64,000 nt of DNA. Origin: an uncultured Clostridia bacterium (GTDB lineage: Bacteria > Bacillota > Clostridia > Christensenellales > Borkfalkiaceae). Under the pieces are notes generated by a model. That model worked only from the letters and a program-made list of their open reading frames with translations. It ran no database searches and was not told the DNA's origin. Numbering within the stretch: position 1 is the stretch's first letter; each line of letters opens with the position of its first letter. Made by a program: the position numbers and the translations under genes. Positions 34,708 to 43,928 of the stretch are shown here, piece after piece. Location of the stretch: the NCBI GenBank assembly GCA_934254825.1, contig CAKQMB010000001.1, positions 242,481-306,480 on the forward strand, read 5' to 3'.

Positions 34708-34817
34708 AAGATCCCGCCGCTTTGCAGCGGGATTCTTAAACAGACGCCTCTGCTCCCTTTACGGAGGCAAACAGGCATCTTAAAATAACAGACGCCCGCG
34801 CCGCTTTAACAGCGGCG
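34708..34817 (-). terminator. three tandem hairpins in the tuf 3' region
   Basis: Reading away from tuf there are three successive stems: GCCGC/GCGGC at 34800-34816, GCCTC/GAGGC at 34746-34768, and ATCCCGCTGC/GCGGCGGGAT at 34710-34732. The last is followed by CTTTTTGCG. Each of the first two is framed by the same short sequences (ACAGACGCC before and ACAGG.ATCTTAAAA after on the plus strand), so the unit has been duplicated. Confidence 0.65.
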
Positions 34818-34855
34818 ACAGGTATCTTAAAATTCGGTTTCAGCTGACAATCGAA

Positions 34856-36076
34856 TTATTTAACGATCTTAGCAACAACGCCGGAACCAACGGTTCTTCC
34901 GCCTTCACGGATAGCGAAACGAAGACCTTCTTCACAAGCAATAGGAGTGATGAGGGTAACGTCGATCGTGATGTGGTCGCCGGGCATAACCATTTCAACG
35001 CCTTCGGGAAGCTTAATAGTTCCGGTAACGTCGGTAGTTCTGAAATAGAACTGAGGTCTGTAATTGTTGAAGAAAGGAGTATGTCTTCCGCCTTCTTCTT
35101 TGGTAAGGACGTAAACCTGACCGCTGAACTCGGTGTGAGCGTGAACGGAACCGGGTTTAGCAATAACCTGTCCTCTTTCGATACCGCTTCTGTCGATACC
35201 ACGAAGAAGAGCGCCTACGTTATCGCCTGCCTGAGCTTCGTCAAGGGTCTTTCTGAACATTTCAAGACCGGTAATAACCGAAGTAGTGGGCTTATCTTGA
35301 AGACCTACGATTTCAACGGGGTCACCAACGTGAGCAACACCTCTTTCAACTCTTCCGGTTGCAACGGTACCACGACCACTGATCGTGAATACGTCTTCTA
35401 CGGGAAGAAGGAACGGCTTAGCGTCGTCTCTTTCGGGAGTGGGGATGTAGTTATCGATAGCATCCATAAGTTCAAGAATGCACTTGCATTCGGGAGCAGC
35501 AAGAACTTCTGCGTCGGGGCAACCCGAGGAAGCCTTTTCCAAAGCTTTAAGAGCGGAACCTTTGATGATAGGAGTATCGTCGCCGGGGAATCCGTACTCG
35601 TCAAGAAGACCTCTTACTTCCATTTCGACAAGTTCGAGAAGTTCGGGATCGTCTACCTGATCGCACTTGTTAAGGAATACGATGATGTAGGGAACGCCAA
35701 CCTGACGAGCAAGAAGGATGTGTTCTCTGGTCTGCGGCATCGGACCGTCGGTAGCAGCAACAACGAGGATCGCGCCGTCCATCTGAGCAGCGCCGGTGAT
35801 CATGTTCTTAACGTAGTCTGCGTGTCCGGGGCAGTCAACGTGAGCATAGTGACGTTTGTCGGTCTTGTACTCAACGTGAGCGGTGTTAATCGTAATACCT
35901 CTTGCCTTTTCTTCGGGTGCTTTATCGATCTGATCGTATCTCATCTTCTCTGCGTCACCCTTGCAAGCCATAACCATCGTGATAGCTGCGGTCAAGGTGG
36001 TCTTGCCGTGGTCAACGTGTCCGATGGTACCGATGTTTACGTGCGGTAAGCTTCTGTCAAATTTTGCTTTTGCCAT
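34856..36076 (-). CDS. tuf: translation elongation factor Tu
   Basis: 406 aa. This GTPase delivers aminoacyl-tRNA to the ribosomal A site. G motifs are GHVDHGKT (19-26), DCPGHADY and NKCD, and switch I is RGITINTAHVEY. Domain 2 and 3 signatures (VEDVFTISGRGTVATGRVERG; GEEGLRFAIREGGRTVGSGVV-like C-terminus) are intact. It is the last gene of the str operon, 270 bp after fusA; that long gap probably holds a separate tuf promoter (TATAAT near 36129). The tail carries three hairpins. Confidence 0.97.
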   Translation of the reverse strand: MAKAKFDRSLPHVNIGTIGHVDHGKTTLTAAITMVMACKGDAEKMRYDQIDKAPEEKARGITINTAHVEYKTDKRHYAHVDCPGHADYVKNMITGAAQMDGAILVVAATDGPMPQTREHILLARQVGVPYIIVFLNKCDQVDDPELLELVEMEVRGLLDEYGFPGDDTPIIKGSALKALEKASSGCPDAEVLAAPECKCILELMDAIDNYIPTPERDDAKPFLLPVEDVFTISGRGTVATGRVERGVAHVGDPVEIVGLQDKPTTSVITGLEMFRKTLDEAQAGDNVGALLRGIDRSGIERGQVIAKPGSVHAHTEFSGQVYVLTKEEGGRHTPFFNNYRPQFYFRTTDVTGTIKLPEGVEMVMPGDHITIDVTLITPIACEEGLRFAIREGGRTVGSGVVAKIVK

Positions 36077-36346
36077 AGTTGTTTTCCTCCAATTTAATTA
36101 GATTTGGTTGTTTTTTATTTTATTTTTTGTATTATATACCTTTTCGGTATGATAACCTTTTTTATCGTCCGCCCGCCTCGCGGTTGCAAGGCTTATCGGA
36201 CGTTCGCTTGCGGATAAAATCGATTTTTTACCGCCAAGCTTTTATTTGTTCCGATATAAAGCCGATTTTTTTATGATTGTCGGCTTTATACCGCTTGTTT
36301 GTTTTTATTTTGACGTTTGTAACCGTATTCGCCTAACCGATTAAAA
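36077..36346 (-). promoter_or_regulatory. fusA-tuf intergenic leader
   Basis: A TATATAAT box near 36127-36134 lies 55 bp before tuf, with ATACC-GAAAA-GGTAT symmetric sequence just upstream. A stem of ATAAAGCCGA and TCGGCTTTAT at about 36256-36290 could be a fusA terminator or processing site. The -35 box is weak, so the promoter is uncertain. Confidence 0.4.
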
Positions 36347-38434
36347 TCAGTCGTCGTGCTTAACGGCTCTCTCGCCGATGATCTTTTCCGCAATGGACTT
36401 CGGACACTCGTTGAAGTGATCGAACTGCATCGTGAACTGACCTCTGCCCTGCGTTCTCGAACGAAGCTCGGTTGCGTAACCGAACATTTCGGAAAGCGGA
36501 ATGAAGGAATCGATAACCTTCGAGCCGTTTCTGTCTTCCGTTCCGAGGATAGTACCTCTTCTCGAAGAAACGTTACCCATAAGGTCTCCGAAGTAATCTT
36601 CGGGAGTTACGATTTCAACTTTCATTATAGGCTCTAAGAGAACGGGGTTAGCCTTCTTCATACCGTCCTTGAACGCAAGCGAACCCGCGATCTTGAACGC
36701 CATTTCGGAAGAGTCGACTTCGTGATAAGATCCGTCGTAAACGGTAGCTCTGAAATCGACCATTTCGTATCCCGCAAGATAACCGTTCTTGGAAGCTTCT
36801 TCGATACCCTTTCTGACAGGTTCGATATATTCCTTCGGAATGGATCCGCCGACCGTTTCGTCGACGAACTCGAATCCCTTTCCGGGTTCCAAAGGCTCGA
36901 ATCTGACTTTACAGTTACCGTACTGACCTTTACCGCCGGACTGTCTCTTGTACATTCCTTCGGCGTCGACTGCTTTTCTGAACGTTTCTTTATAGGAAAC
37001 CTGCGGCTTACCGACCGTAGCTTCGACTTTGAATTCTCTGAGAAGTCTGTCGACGATGATTTCAAGGTGAAGCTCGCCCATTCCGGCGATTATGGTCTGT
37101 CCCGTTTCTTTATCGGTATAGAACTTAAAAGTAGGATCTTCTTCGGCAAGCTTCAAAAGAGCAAGCGTCATCTTTTCCTGACCCGCTTTGGTCTTCGGTT
37201 CGATAGCGACCTGAATAACCGGTTCGGGGAATTCCATCTTTTCAAGGATGATCGGGTGATCTTCGTCGCAAAGCGTGTCGCCCGTGGTGGTTTCTTTCAA
37301 ACCTACGATAGCGCAGATATCTCCGGAGTAAATCTTGTCGATTTCCTCTCTGTGGTTAGCGTGCATCAAAAGAAGTCTTCCGACTCTTTCTTTCTTGCCT
37401 TTCGTAGCGTTGTATACATAAGAGCCTGCGGATAAAGTACCCGAATAAACTCTGAAATACGCAAGTTTTCCTACGAACGGATCCGCAACCATCTTGAACG
37501 CAAGACCCGCGAACGGTTCTTCGTCGTCCGTCTTTCTGATTTCTTCTTCGTCGGTGTCGGGGTTGATACCCTTAACGTGGTCGACGTCGATAGGACTGGG
37601 AAGATAATCTACGATAGCGTCGAGAAGATGCTGAACGCCTCTGTTCTTGTAGCTCGAACCGCAAAGAACGGGGTTGATCTTCATTGCAAGCGTACCCTTT
37701 CTGATGGCGTTCTTCATTTCTTCGGGAGTAAGTTCGCCCGTTTCGAAGAATTTCTCCATCAAAGCGTCGTCCTGCTCCGCGCAGACTTCCATAAGAGCTT
37801 GTCTCGCTTCGGCAGCCTTGTCCGCATATTCGGCGGGGATAGGTCCGACGGTGAAATCTTTTCCGAGGTCGTCGTGGTAAATTATCGAGTCGTTTGCGAC
37901 AAGGTCGATAATTCCGCAGAACGTATCTTCTTTACCGATGGGAAGGCAGATCGGAATAGCGTTTGCTTTAAGTCTGTCTCTCATCATCTGTACGGCGTTA
38001 TCGAAGTTTGCGCCGTTGATATCCATTTTGTTAACGTATGCGATACGCGGAACGTGATACTTATCCGCCTGACGCCATACCGTTTCGGACTGAGGTTCTA
38101 CGCCGCCCTTTGCGCAGAAAGTCGCAACGGCTCCGTCGAGAACTCTCAGAGATCTTTCGACTTCTACGGTGAAGTCGACGTGTCCCGGAGTATCGATGAT
38201 GTTTATTCTGTTTCCTTTCCAGAAACAAGTGGTAGCGGCGGAACAAATGGTTATACCTCTTTCCTGCTCCTGTACCATGAAGTCCATCGTAGCCGCGCCG
38301 TCGTGAACCTCGCCGAGTTTATGAGTCTTTCCGGTGTAGAAAAGAATACGCTCGGTCGTGGTAGTCTTACCCGCGTCGATGTGCGCCATAATACCGATGT
38401 TTCTGGTATGTTGTAAGTCGTATTGTCTTGGCAT
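36347..38434 (-). CDS. fusA: translation elongation factor G
   Basis: 695 aa. This GTPase drives ribosomal translocation, and recycling with RRF. G1 AHIDAGKTTTTE, switch region ERGITICSAATT, G3 DTPGHVDF and G4 NKMD are present, as are the domain IV and V blocks RQSGGKGQYGNCKVRFEP and PEDYFGDLMGNVSSRRG, and its length is typical. It lies 94 bp after rpsG with an AAGGAG site and upstream of tuf, in the standard str order. Confidence 0.97.
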   Translation of the reverse strand: MPRQYDLQHTRNIGIMAHIDAGKTTTTERILFYTGKTHKLGEVHDGAATMDFMVQEQERGITICSAATTCFWKGNRINIIDTPGHVDFTVEVERSLRVLDGAVATFCAKGGVEPQSETVWRQADKYHVPRIAYVNKMDINGANFDNAVQMMRDRLKANAIPICLPIGKEDTFCGIIDLVANDSIIYHDDLGKDFTVGPIPAEYADKAAEARQALMEVCAEQDDALMEKFFETGELTPEEMKNAIRKGTLAMKINPVLCGSSYKNRGVQHLLDAIVDYLPSPIDVDHVKGINPDTDEEEIRKTDDEEPFAGLAFKMVADPFVGKLAYFRVYSGTLSAGSYVYNATKGKKERVGRLLLMHANHREEIDKIYSGDICAIVGLKETTTGDTLCDEDHPIILEKMEFPEPVIQVAIEPKTKAGQEKMTLALLKLAEEDPTFKFYTDKETGQTIIAGMGELHLEIIVDRLLREFKVEATVGKPQVSYKETFRKAVDAEGMYKRQSGGKGQYGNCKVRFEPLEPGKGFEFVDETVGGSIPKEYIEPVRKGIEEASKNGYLAGYEMVDFRATVYDGSYHEVDSSEMAFKIAGSLAFKDGMKKANPVLLEPIMKVEIVTPEDYFGDLMGNVSSRRGTILGTEDRNGSKVIDSFIPLSEMFGYATELRSRTQGRGQFTMQFDHFNECPKSIAEKIIGERAVKHDD

Positions 38435-38528
38435 ATTGTAAAATTACTCCTTAATATATGCAGTCCTCGGCGAGGTTTTATCGTTTTACGCGGCGATAAC
38501 CGCAAAAACAATCCCCTCCGCTCCGGAA

Positions 38529-38999
38529 TTACCAGCGGTAATGAGCAAACGCCTTGTTTGCTTCCGCCATTCTGTGAGTATCTTCCTTTTTCTTTACGGC
38601 TCCGCCCGCATTGTTATATGCGTCCATAAGCTCGGATGCGAGCTTGTTGCACATATCGCGGTCGCTTCTCTTTCTTGCGCTCGCAACGATCCAACGGATT
38701 GCGAGAGTCTGTCTTCTCTCGGGTCTGATTTCGATAGGAACCTGATAGTTGGAACCGCCTACTCTTCTCGCTTTAACTTCGAGAACGGGCATTACGTTGT
38801 TCATCGCCTGATTGAAAACGTCCATCGGTTCAACGCCGAGTTTTTCGGACGATTTGGTCAAAGCGTCGTATACGATCGTCTGCGCGGTACCTTTCTTACC
38901 GTCAAGCATAACCTGATTGATAAGTTTGGTAAGCACTTTATTGCCGTATATAGGATCGGGTAATACGTCCCTCTTGGGAACGCCACCTCTTCTTGGCAT
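38529..38999 (-). CDS. rpsG: 30S ribosomal protein S7
   Basis: 156 aa, the standard length. S7 nucleates assembly of the 16S rRNA 3' domain. It begins MPRRGGVPKRDVLPDPIYGN and contains VTKLINQ-like, VKARRVGGSNYQVPIEIRPERR and the C-terminal KKKEDTHRMAEANKAFAHYRW signature. AGGAGG lies before the start. It is separated from rpsL by 226 bp, longer than usual, containing repeated AACCGTTCGG sequences and a CCTACTT/AAGTAGG stem. Confidence 0.97.
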   Translation of the reverse strand: MPRRGGVPKRDVLPDPIYGNKVLTKLINQVMLDGKKGTAQTIVYDALTKSSEKLGVEPMDVFNQAMNNVMPVLEVKARRVGGSNYQVPIEIRPERRQTLAIRWIVASARKRSDRDMCNKLASELMDAYNNAGGAVKKKEDTHRMAEANKAFAHYRW

Positions 39000-39225
39000 A
39001 GTTGTTGTCCTCCTTTAAATTTTTTAGGGTATATAAATATAACCCGTGTACAGCTATCGCTCTTAAACCGTTCGGTTTTCCTTATTTTCGGTTAAAACCG
39101 TTCGGGAGCGAACCTTCCGACGCCCGTAGCGTCGTACTGCCTACTTTTCGGGCGTTTCAGAATTTCCGCCATAAGTAGGATTTGTTCATGCAAACGTAAA
39201 TAATTTTAAGAGTTTGAACTAAAAA

Positions 39226-39597
39226 TTATTTGGGGCGTTTTGCGCCGTATTTGCTTCTTGCTTGCTTTCTCTTCGCAACGCCTGCGGTATCGAGCGTGCC
39301 GCGGATGATATGATATCTTACGCCGGGCAAATCTCTTACTCTTCCGCCACGGATAAGCACGGAGCTATGCTCTTGAAGGTTGTGACCTTCGCCGGGAATA
39401 TAAACCGTACCTTCCTGCTTGTTCGTAAGACGAACTCTTGCGATCTTACGAAGTGCCGAGTTAGGCTTTTTGGGAGAAGTGGTCGTAACCGAAAGGCATA
39501 CGCCTCTCTTCTGCGGGCAATGACCCATGATAGGAGTCTTGCACTTGTCCTTAGCCGTTACTCTTCCTTCTTTGATAAGCTGGTTGATAGTTGGCAT
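39226..39597 (-). CDS. rpsL: 30S ribosomal protein S12
   Basis: 123 aa, first gene of the str operon. S12 acts at the decoding centre. Conserved segments are MPTINQLIKEGR, TTSPKKPNSALRKIARVRLTN, YIPGEGHNLQEHSSVLIRGGRVRDLPGVRYHIIRGTLD. The PNSALRK lysine at the classical streptomycin-resistance site is the wild-type lysine. AAGGAGG lies upstream of the ATG. Confidence 0.97.
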   Translation of the reverse strand: MPTINQLIKEGRVTAKDKCKTPIMGHCPQKRGVCLSVTTTSPKKPNSALRKIARVRLTNKQEGTVYIPGEGHNLQEHSSVLIRGGRVRDLPGVRYHIIRGTLDTAGVAKRKQARSKYGAKRPK

Positions 39598-39668
39598 TTT
39601 TTTACCTCCTTATAGATTTGGATATTCTGAAAACGGACCCTAACCCGTTTAAAGAAAGCGTGATAAAG

Positions 39669-39707
39669 GATTATCTGCCCGTATTTTGCATACCTTTACA
39701 GATAATC
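39669..39707 (-). promoter_or_regulatory. leader hairpin upstream of rpsL
   Basis: GATTATCTG and CAGATAATC pair across a 21-nt loop immediately after the predicted transcription start. It could be a mRNA stabiliser or a ribosomal-protein binding site. Confidence 0.5.
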
Positions 39708-39715
39708 ACTTAGCG

Positions 39716-39744
39716 ATTATATCATTTTTTATTCGCCCCGTCAA
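39716..39744 (-). promoter_or_regulatory. str operon promoter
   Basis: Minus-strand TTGACG (39739-39744) and TATAAT (39716-39721) with 17-bp spacing, giving a start near 39708 and a 110-nt leader to rpsL. Confidence 0.85.
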
Positions 39745-39859
39745 CTTTTTTTATGCGTTTTGGGACAGTATTTTTAAGTTTTAAGACGGTATTTTCTTTT
39801 TCGGGGCGGAATTTCGGTGTTTTTGCTCCGAATTCACGGATTTAAAGCCCTATGCGGTT

Positions 39860-40453
39860 TTACGCTTTGAAAATTCTCGCGACCGCCGCCGCCAGGCTCG
39901 CGCTGCCCTCTTCGGAATAATGCGTTCCGTCTTCCCACCTGTGTTCGTTGGGAATATTCGCGCTCACGGAATAGAGGTCGTCGATCTCGTAACCGCGTTT
40001 TGCCGCAATCTTTTTCACTATCTCGTTTCTGCGAAGGACAATTCCCGTCTGACGGTAATCTACTCTGAGATTGCCTTTTTCCTTGACGAGCGTGGACGTC
40101 GCGACGACTACTCTTTTATCCTTTCCTATCTCGGAAAGCAACGCGTCGACGCCCTCTCCGTAAACCTTGTCCGTCATATGCCGGCCGTGAAGTCCGTGAT
40201 TGAAATGAATAGCCGCGTAAGGCATATCCTTAACGAGATTTTTCACGATTTCCGCGTAAATCGGCTGATCGATCGAATAAGACGTTGCTATGTAATCGAC
40301 GTAATAATGCCCGGCGAGAAGCTCTCTGACCTTACTTTCGTATGCGCGGGTTATACTGTCGCCGATAAGTAAAATTCTCGGCAAATCGGTTTTTTCGGTA
40401 TGATCGCACCAGGATTGCATCCATTCAAAAGTTTCTTTCTTATATTCTGCCAT
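39860..40453 (-). CDS. SGNH/GDSL-type hydrolase
   Basis: A 197-aa lipase/esterase-fold protein. Block I is ILLIGDSITRAYESKV with the nucleophile serine. A block III-like IHFNHGLHGRHM and the C-terminal catalytic pair EDGTHYSEEGSASLA (Asp-His) complete the triad; the block III asparagine sits in HFNHG. No signal peptide is present. Substrate unknown; the family includes acetyl-xylan and other carbohydrate esterases. It lies 55 bp downstream of the tldE gene on the same strand. Confidence 0.85.
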   Translation of the reverse strand: MAEYKKETFEWMQSWCDHTEKTDLPRILLIGDSITRAYESKVRELLAGHYYVDYIATSYSIDQPIYAEIVKNLVKDMPYAAIHFNHGLHGRHMTDKVYGEGVDALLSEIGKDKRVVVATSTLVKEKGNLRVDYRQTGIVLRRNEIVKKIAAKRGYEIDDLYSVSANIPNEHRWEDGTHYSEEGSASLAAAVARIFKA

Positions 40454-40508
40454 GTTTTCTGCCCTCGGTCGTATTTTTCGCGCGGTAAAAACCGCGACCG
40501 TTTCTGTT

Positions 40509-41792
40509 TTAAAGAATTTCCATTCCTTTAAGAAGAACCTTGTAAGGTCCGCCGTAGTTTCTGCGGACTTTTACCTTATCGGAAAGCCTTATCGAAGAAA
40601 GAACGCCCGAAAGTCTGCCGCTCATGGAAATACCCGTAAGCGGAACGACTTTGCCGTCCTTATGCAGATACGCAAGTCTTATTTCGCCGCCGATATAGTC
40701 GTTATAAAGGTCGAGCTGTAAGCCGGAGAGAGAAACGCATTCGAGATAAGTCGTCTTTTCGAGTTCGCCGTCCGAAAGCGTTCCCGCTTTCACGCTCACG
40801 CATCTCAGATTTCCCGTAGGCTTTTCGCCGAGGTAGGAAGCAAATCTGTTCATTCCGTAATACCCCGTGACTTTACCGTTCTCGATTATCGTTTTATCGA
40901 CGAGTTCGAAACCGTCCGAATCGAATGCCGCGGAATAATCGCTGCCTTTCATTTCGCCTTTCATCGTTACGGTTATCTTATCGCCGTCGCCGTTTTGCAG
41001 ATCGTCGCCGATTTTGTGAAGATTGAGATGAGAATATACCGACGAATAATTGAGATCGCCCGCAAGCTCCGAGAAAAGCGAGCCTGCCTCCTGAATATTC
41101 AGAACGACGTCCGCTTCGATTTTGTTTGCGGGTTTCGCGGCGTGCTGTCTGTCTCTTACTTCACGCATTTTTTCGTTTATTTCGGCGATAATTTCCGCCT
41201 CGTCGAACTCCGTGAAACGATAGGCTTCGTAAAGTTCGACCGACTCGCCGTTTTCGTTCCAGGTGGGGATAGCTTCGATCATCGCGTCGTATTTGACTTC
41301 GGCAACGTCCACGCCTTTGCTGTTTATAACTTTCGTTTCGTGTCTGTAAACGAAAATTTCGAGAGCGTTTATCGCGCCGTTTCCTAAAAGGTCGGCTTTT
41401 TGCACCGCTTTCGCGATGAGCGCGGCAAGCTCTTTTGGTTCATAGTCCGAGAAATTGGAAGGAACTTCTCTTTCGGCGATTTTACCGTCGACTATATCGT
41501 AAGGTTCGTTGGAAACGAGTTTCGCTCTCGTTACCGCCGCGGCGATCTTGTCTTTAAGGTCGGCTTCCGTCATAGACTCGTAAACCGAAAAAGCGGACTC
41601 GCCTTTTTTGCCGTCGTGATCTTTATACACGGTCACGAGGATATCGCACACGTCGGTTGCCCTCGTCGTTTCGAGCTTTTTGCCTACGAAAAACAGTTCG
41701 CTCGATTTCGTGCCGACGAGATTGATTTTATAATCGGAGACCTCTTTGTTCTCCCCGAGAAGTTTTTTAAGTAATTCGATACGATTTTTCAT
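40509..41792 (-). CDS. TldD/PmbA family protein (TldE/PmbA-like partner)
   Basis: A 427-aa member of the TldD/TldE metalloprotease family. It lacks the HExxxH zinc motif of TldD, as TldE/PmbA partners do, but shares the fold: HAAKPANKIEADVVLNIQEAG, VTVTMKGEMKGSDYSAAFDSDG-like region, and a C-terminal GGEIRLAYLHKDGKVVPLTGISMSGRL. TldD/TldE heterodimers degrade unfolded peptides and process modified peptides such as microcin B17. The start overlaps the tldD stop by 4 bp. Confidence 0.88.
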   Translation of the reverse strand: MKNRIELLKKLLGENKEVSDYKINLVGTKSSELFFVGKKLETTRATDVCDILVTVYKDHDGKKGESAFSVYESMTEADLKDKIAAAVTRAKLVSNEPYDIVDGKIAEREVPSNFSDYEPKELAALIAKAVQKADLLGNGAINALEIFVYRHETKVINSKGVDVAEVKYDAMIEAIPTWNENGESVELYEAYRFTEFDEAEIIAEINEKMREVRDRQHAAKPANKIEADVVLNIQEAGSLFSELAGDLNYSSVYSHLNLHKIGDDLQNGDGDKITVTMKGEMKGSDYSAAFDSDGFELVDKTIIENGKVTGYYGMNRFASYLGEKPTGNLRCVSVKAGTLSDGELEKTTYLECVSLSGLQLDLYNDYIGGEIRLAYLHKDGKVVPLTGISMSGRLSGVLSSIRLSDKVKVRRNYGGPYKVLLKGMEIL

Positions 41793-43186
41793 GCCAGTTT
41801 AACCCTCACTTTGAGCGCGGGTCCGCCGTCGGTGACCCTGACCCATTCTTTATAACCTTTACCGCACATTCCCGCGCCGATTATCTTCGCGCCGTCGGAC
41901 ACCATGGAAATCGATTTTAAAAGCTCGGGTACGCTTCCGCTCATAACGACGGGCGAAACGTAATTGTTCGTGAGCTTTCCGTCGACGATTTCTATGCCGT
42001 ATTCCGCGGTACACTGTATCTGCCAGTTCTTGGGATCTTCCATTCCGTTGTTGGTTTCGAAAAGCATATAGCCGTGCTTTACGGAAGCGATCATATCTTC
42101 GAGCTTGTCCGTTCCGACCTCGAAAAACGTGTTCGTCATTCTCGTGTAAGCCTTTCTCTTGTAGCTTTCTCTTCTTCCGTTACCCGTGGGGATAACGCCC
42201 AGTTCGCTCGCCGAAACGAGATCGCACATACCCGAAACGAGTATGCCGTCTTTTATTATCTGAGTATCTCCCGCCAGAACGCCGTCGTCGTCGAAGAAGA
42301 AGGACGCCGCCGAAAGAGTCGCCGCCGCGCCGTCTCTCATATTGGAAATGGGCGAAGCGACGTATTTGCCGACGTACTGCTTGGCAAGCGCTCTGTCCTT
42401 GACGAACTGATCCATTTCCACCCCGTGACCGAACGCTTCGTGAGCGATAAGTCCCGTTATCGAACTGTCGGTGATAACGTCGTAAACGCCCGGCTTTATC
42501 GGCTGAGCTTTCGCAAGGCAAGCCGCCTTTTCGACAAGTCTCCCGATTTTCCCCGGAAGCTCCTCGAAAACGTCTGAAATTTTGGTGGAATACGCGTCTT
42601 CTCTCGCGCGGACCATTTTACCGTCGTTGTAAACGGCTATAACCATTCCGTTGACCCAACCGTAACACTGATCGAGTTCCCTGTTTTTAGAAACGAAAAG
42701 CTTGGAAACGGTAAAGGGTTGAAGATAGCCTGTCGCGTTCACGACTTTGTCGCTCTCGGCTTTCGCCGCGTCTCTCATCTTTTTGCAGAAATCGAGAAGC
42801 TCGCCGTCGGTGTATTCGTCGAAATCGCTTTCTCTGATAAAGGATTTGACGAGCGGTTCGTCGATAGGTTCGCTCGGCTTGATCTCCATATCCGAAACCG
42901 TTTTCGAGGGCATTGCCTCGCGAACGATTTTTTCCGCGAGTTTTTCCGCGTCGCCCTTAATGTCGTCGAGCGAATATTCATAGTAAGCTCTGCCGTCCCA
43001 CATTCTGACGACAAAACCGCACTCGCCCGAACCGTCGCGCACGTTGGACGATTTTATATCCGCCATATAAAGCGTTGCCTTAACGTCCGTTCCGAGTATG
43101 GCGACGTATTTGAATTTTTTCCCGAGAAGTTCGACAAGCTTTTTCGCTTCCGCCCGCCTGCCGTCCAAAAAGCGTGAAAATTCCAT
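41789..43186 (-). CDS. tldD: TldD-like zinc metalloprotease
   Basis: A 465-aa catalytic subunit of the TldD/TldE family. The zinc motif HEAFGH sits in LIAHEAFGHGVEMD, and the third-ligand region GMCDLVSASELGVIPTGNGRRESY follows. The start at 43186 (MEFSRFLDGRRAEAK) has GGGAG upstream; an ATG 15 codons earlier does not. A consensus promoter at 43289-43317 drives tldD, tldE and probably the SGNH gene. No peptide precursor or maturation enzymes lie nearby, so a general proteolytic role is more likely than bacteriocin processing. Confidence 0.92.
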   Translation of the reverse strand: MEFSRFLDGRRAEAKKLVELLGKKFKYVAILGTDVKATLYMADIKSSNVRDGSGECGFVVRMWDGRAYYEYSLDDIKGDAEKLAEKIVREAMPSKTVSDMEIKPSEPIDEPLVKSFIRESDFDEYTDGELLDFCKKMRDAAKAESDKVVNATGYLQPFTVSKLFVSKNRELDQCYGWVNGMVIAVYNDGKMVRAREDAYSTKISDVFEELPGKIGRLVEKAACLAKAQPIKPGVYDVITDSSITGLIAHEAFGHGVEMDQFVKDRALAKQYVGKYVASPISNMRDGAAATLSAASFFFDDDGVLAGDTQIIKDGILVSGMCDLVSASELGVIPTGNGRRESYKRKAYTRMTNTFFEVGTDKLEDMIASVKHGYMLFETNNGMEDPKNWQIQCTAEYGIEIVDGKLTNNYVSPVVMSGSVPELLKSISMVSDGAKIIGAGMCGKGYKEWVRVTDGGPALKVRVKLA

Positions 43187-43288
43187 AGTTGTATTTCTCC
43201 CGTTTAATACCGAAATATCACCCGACCGCATTCGACTCTTTATTCCCGATTTTCTTTGCCGTCGGCTGAGTTCGGTTCTTTTTCCTTA

Positions 43289-43317
43289 ATTATATATATC
43301 ATAAGAACGTATGTCAA
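43289..43317 (-). promoter_or_regulatory. consensus promoter of tldD
   Basis: Minus-strand TTGACA (43312-43317) and TATAAT (43289-43294), both perfect, separated by 17 bp, about 100 bp upstream of the tldD start. Confidence 0.85.
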
Positions 43318-43525
43318 TTCATTTTTGCAAAAACTTGGCTTTTTCACAAGGTTTTCCGCTTGTTTTTATTGTTTTCGCCGTTGTTTTTACGATTTATCTC
43401 CTATTCCGTTCCGTCATAGTAGACTGCAATGTTTATCGTCACACTTCTCAACCCGAAAAATCGCTATTTATTTTCAAACGGCAATTTCGACGGATTTTAC
43501 TGTCCGATTATCGCAAAAAAGGTAT

Positions 43526-43543
43526 GTTAATCGACTTATAGGC
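43526..43543 (+). repeat. dispersed motif GTTAATCGACTTATAGGC, copy 6
   Basis: Identical over 18 bp to 2413-2430. It lies in the non-coding stretch between tldD and tRNA-Gln. Confidence 0.8.
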
Positions 43544-43640
43544 GGGTTTTTGTGTTTCGAACGACAAATCGACGTCAGGCGGCGCAAAAAAATGCGGATA
43601 GACGAAAATAAAAAAAATTTCTAAAACCTTATCAAAACGC

Positions 43641-43669
43641 TTGCAAAAAAAAACGAAAGCGTGTAAAAT
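43641..43669 (+). promoter_or_regulatory. promoter of tRNA-Gln
   Basis: TTGCAA (43641-43646) and TAAAAT (43664-43669), 17 bp apart. The start near 43676 leaves a GC-rich 5' leader of about 130 nt with repeated GGCGCGTT/GACGCGTT/GGCGCGTG triplets before the tRNA. Confidence 0.7.
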
Positions 43670-43807
43670 AAAAAGGTCGACTGAGGGGCGCGTTAAATGA
43701 CGCGTTGAAAGGCGCGTGTTGAGCTGTTCTGCGGCGTGTATCGAAGCGTTAGCAAAAACACGTTCTGCGCGTACAGCATGCAAAACCAATCGGTCGAAAC
43801 AGAATAT

Positions 43808-43882
43808 TGGGGTGTCGCCAAGCGGTAAGGCTACGGACTCTGACTCCGTCATCCGGGAGTTCAAATCTCTCCACCCCAGCCA
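43808..43882 (+). tRNA. tRNA-Gln (anticodon CTG), CCA encoded
   Basis: 75 nt: acceptor TGGGGTG/CACCCCA, D-arm GCCAAGCGGTAAGGC, anticodon stem ACGGA/TCCGT around CTCTGAC (anticodon CTG), T-arm GGGAG-TTCAAAT-CTCTC, discriminator G and CCA. Confidence 0.95.
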
Positions 43883-43898
43883 GATAAATAAAGAAAAA

Positions 43899-43928
43899 CA
43901 GTCGCATAAGTTATGCGGCTGTTTTTCT
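43899..43928 (+). terminator. terminator of tRNA-Gln
   Basis: CAGTCGCAT and ATGCGGCTG pair around AAGTT and are followed by TTTTTCTTT, 17 bp after the tRNA. Confidence 0.85.

Noticed and set aside
34973..36049. 358-codon plus-strand ORF opposite tuf
   Set aside because: It is a mirror frame of a strongly codon-biased gene. The same applies to long plus-strand frames opposite fusA (36722-38416) and the APC permease (57129-58679).
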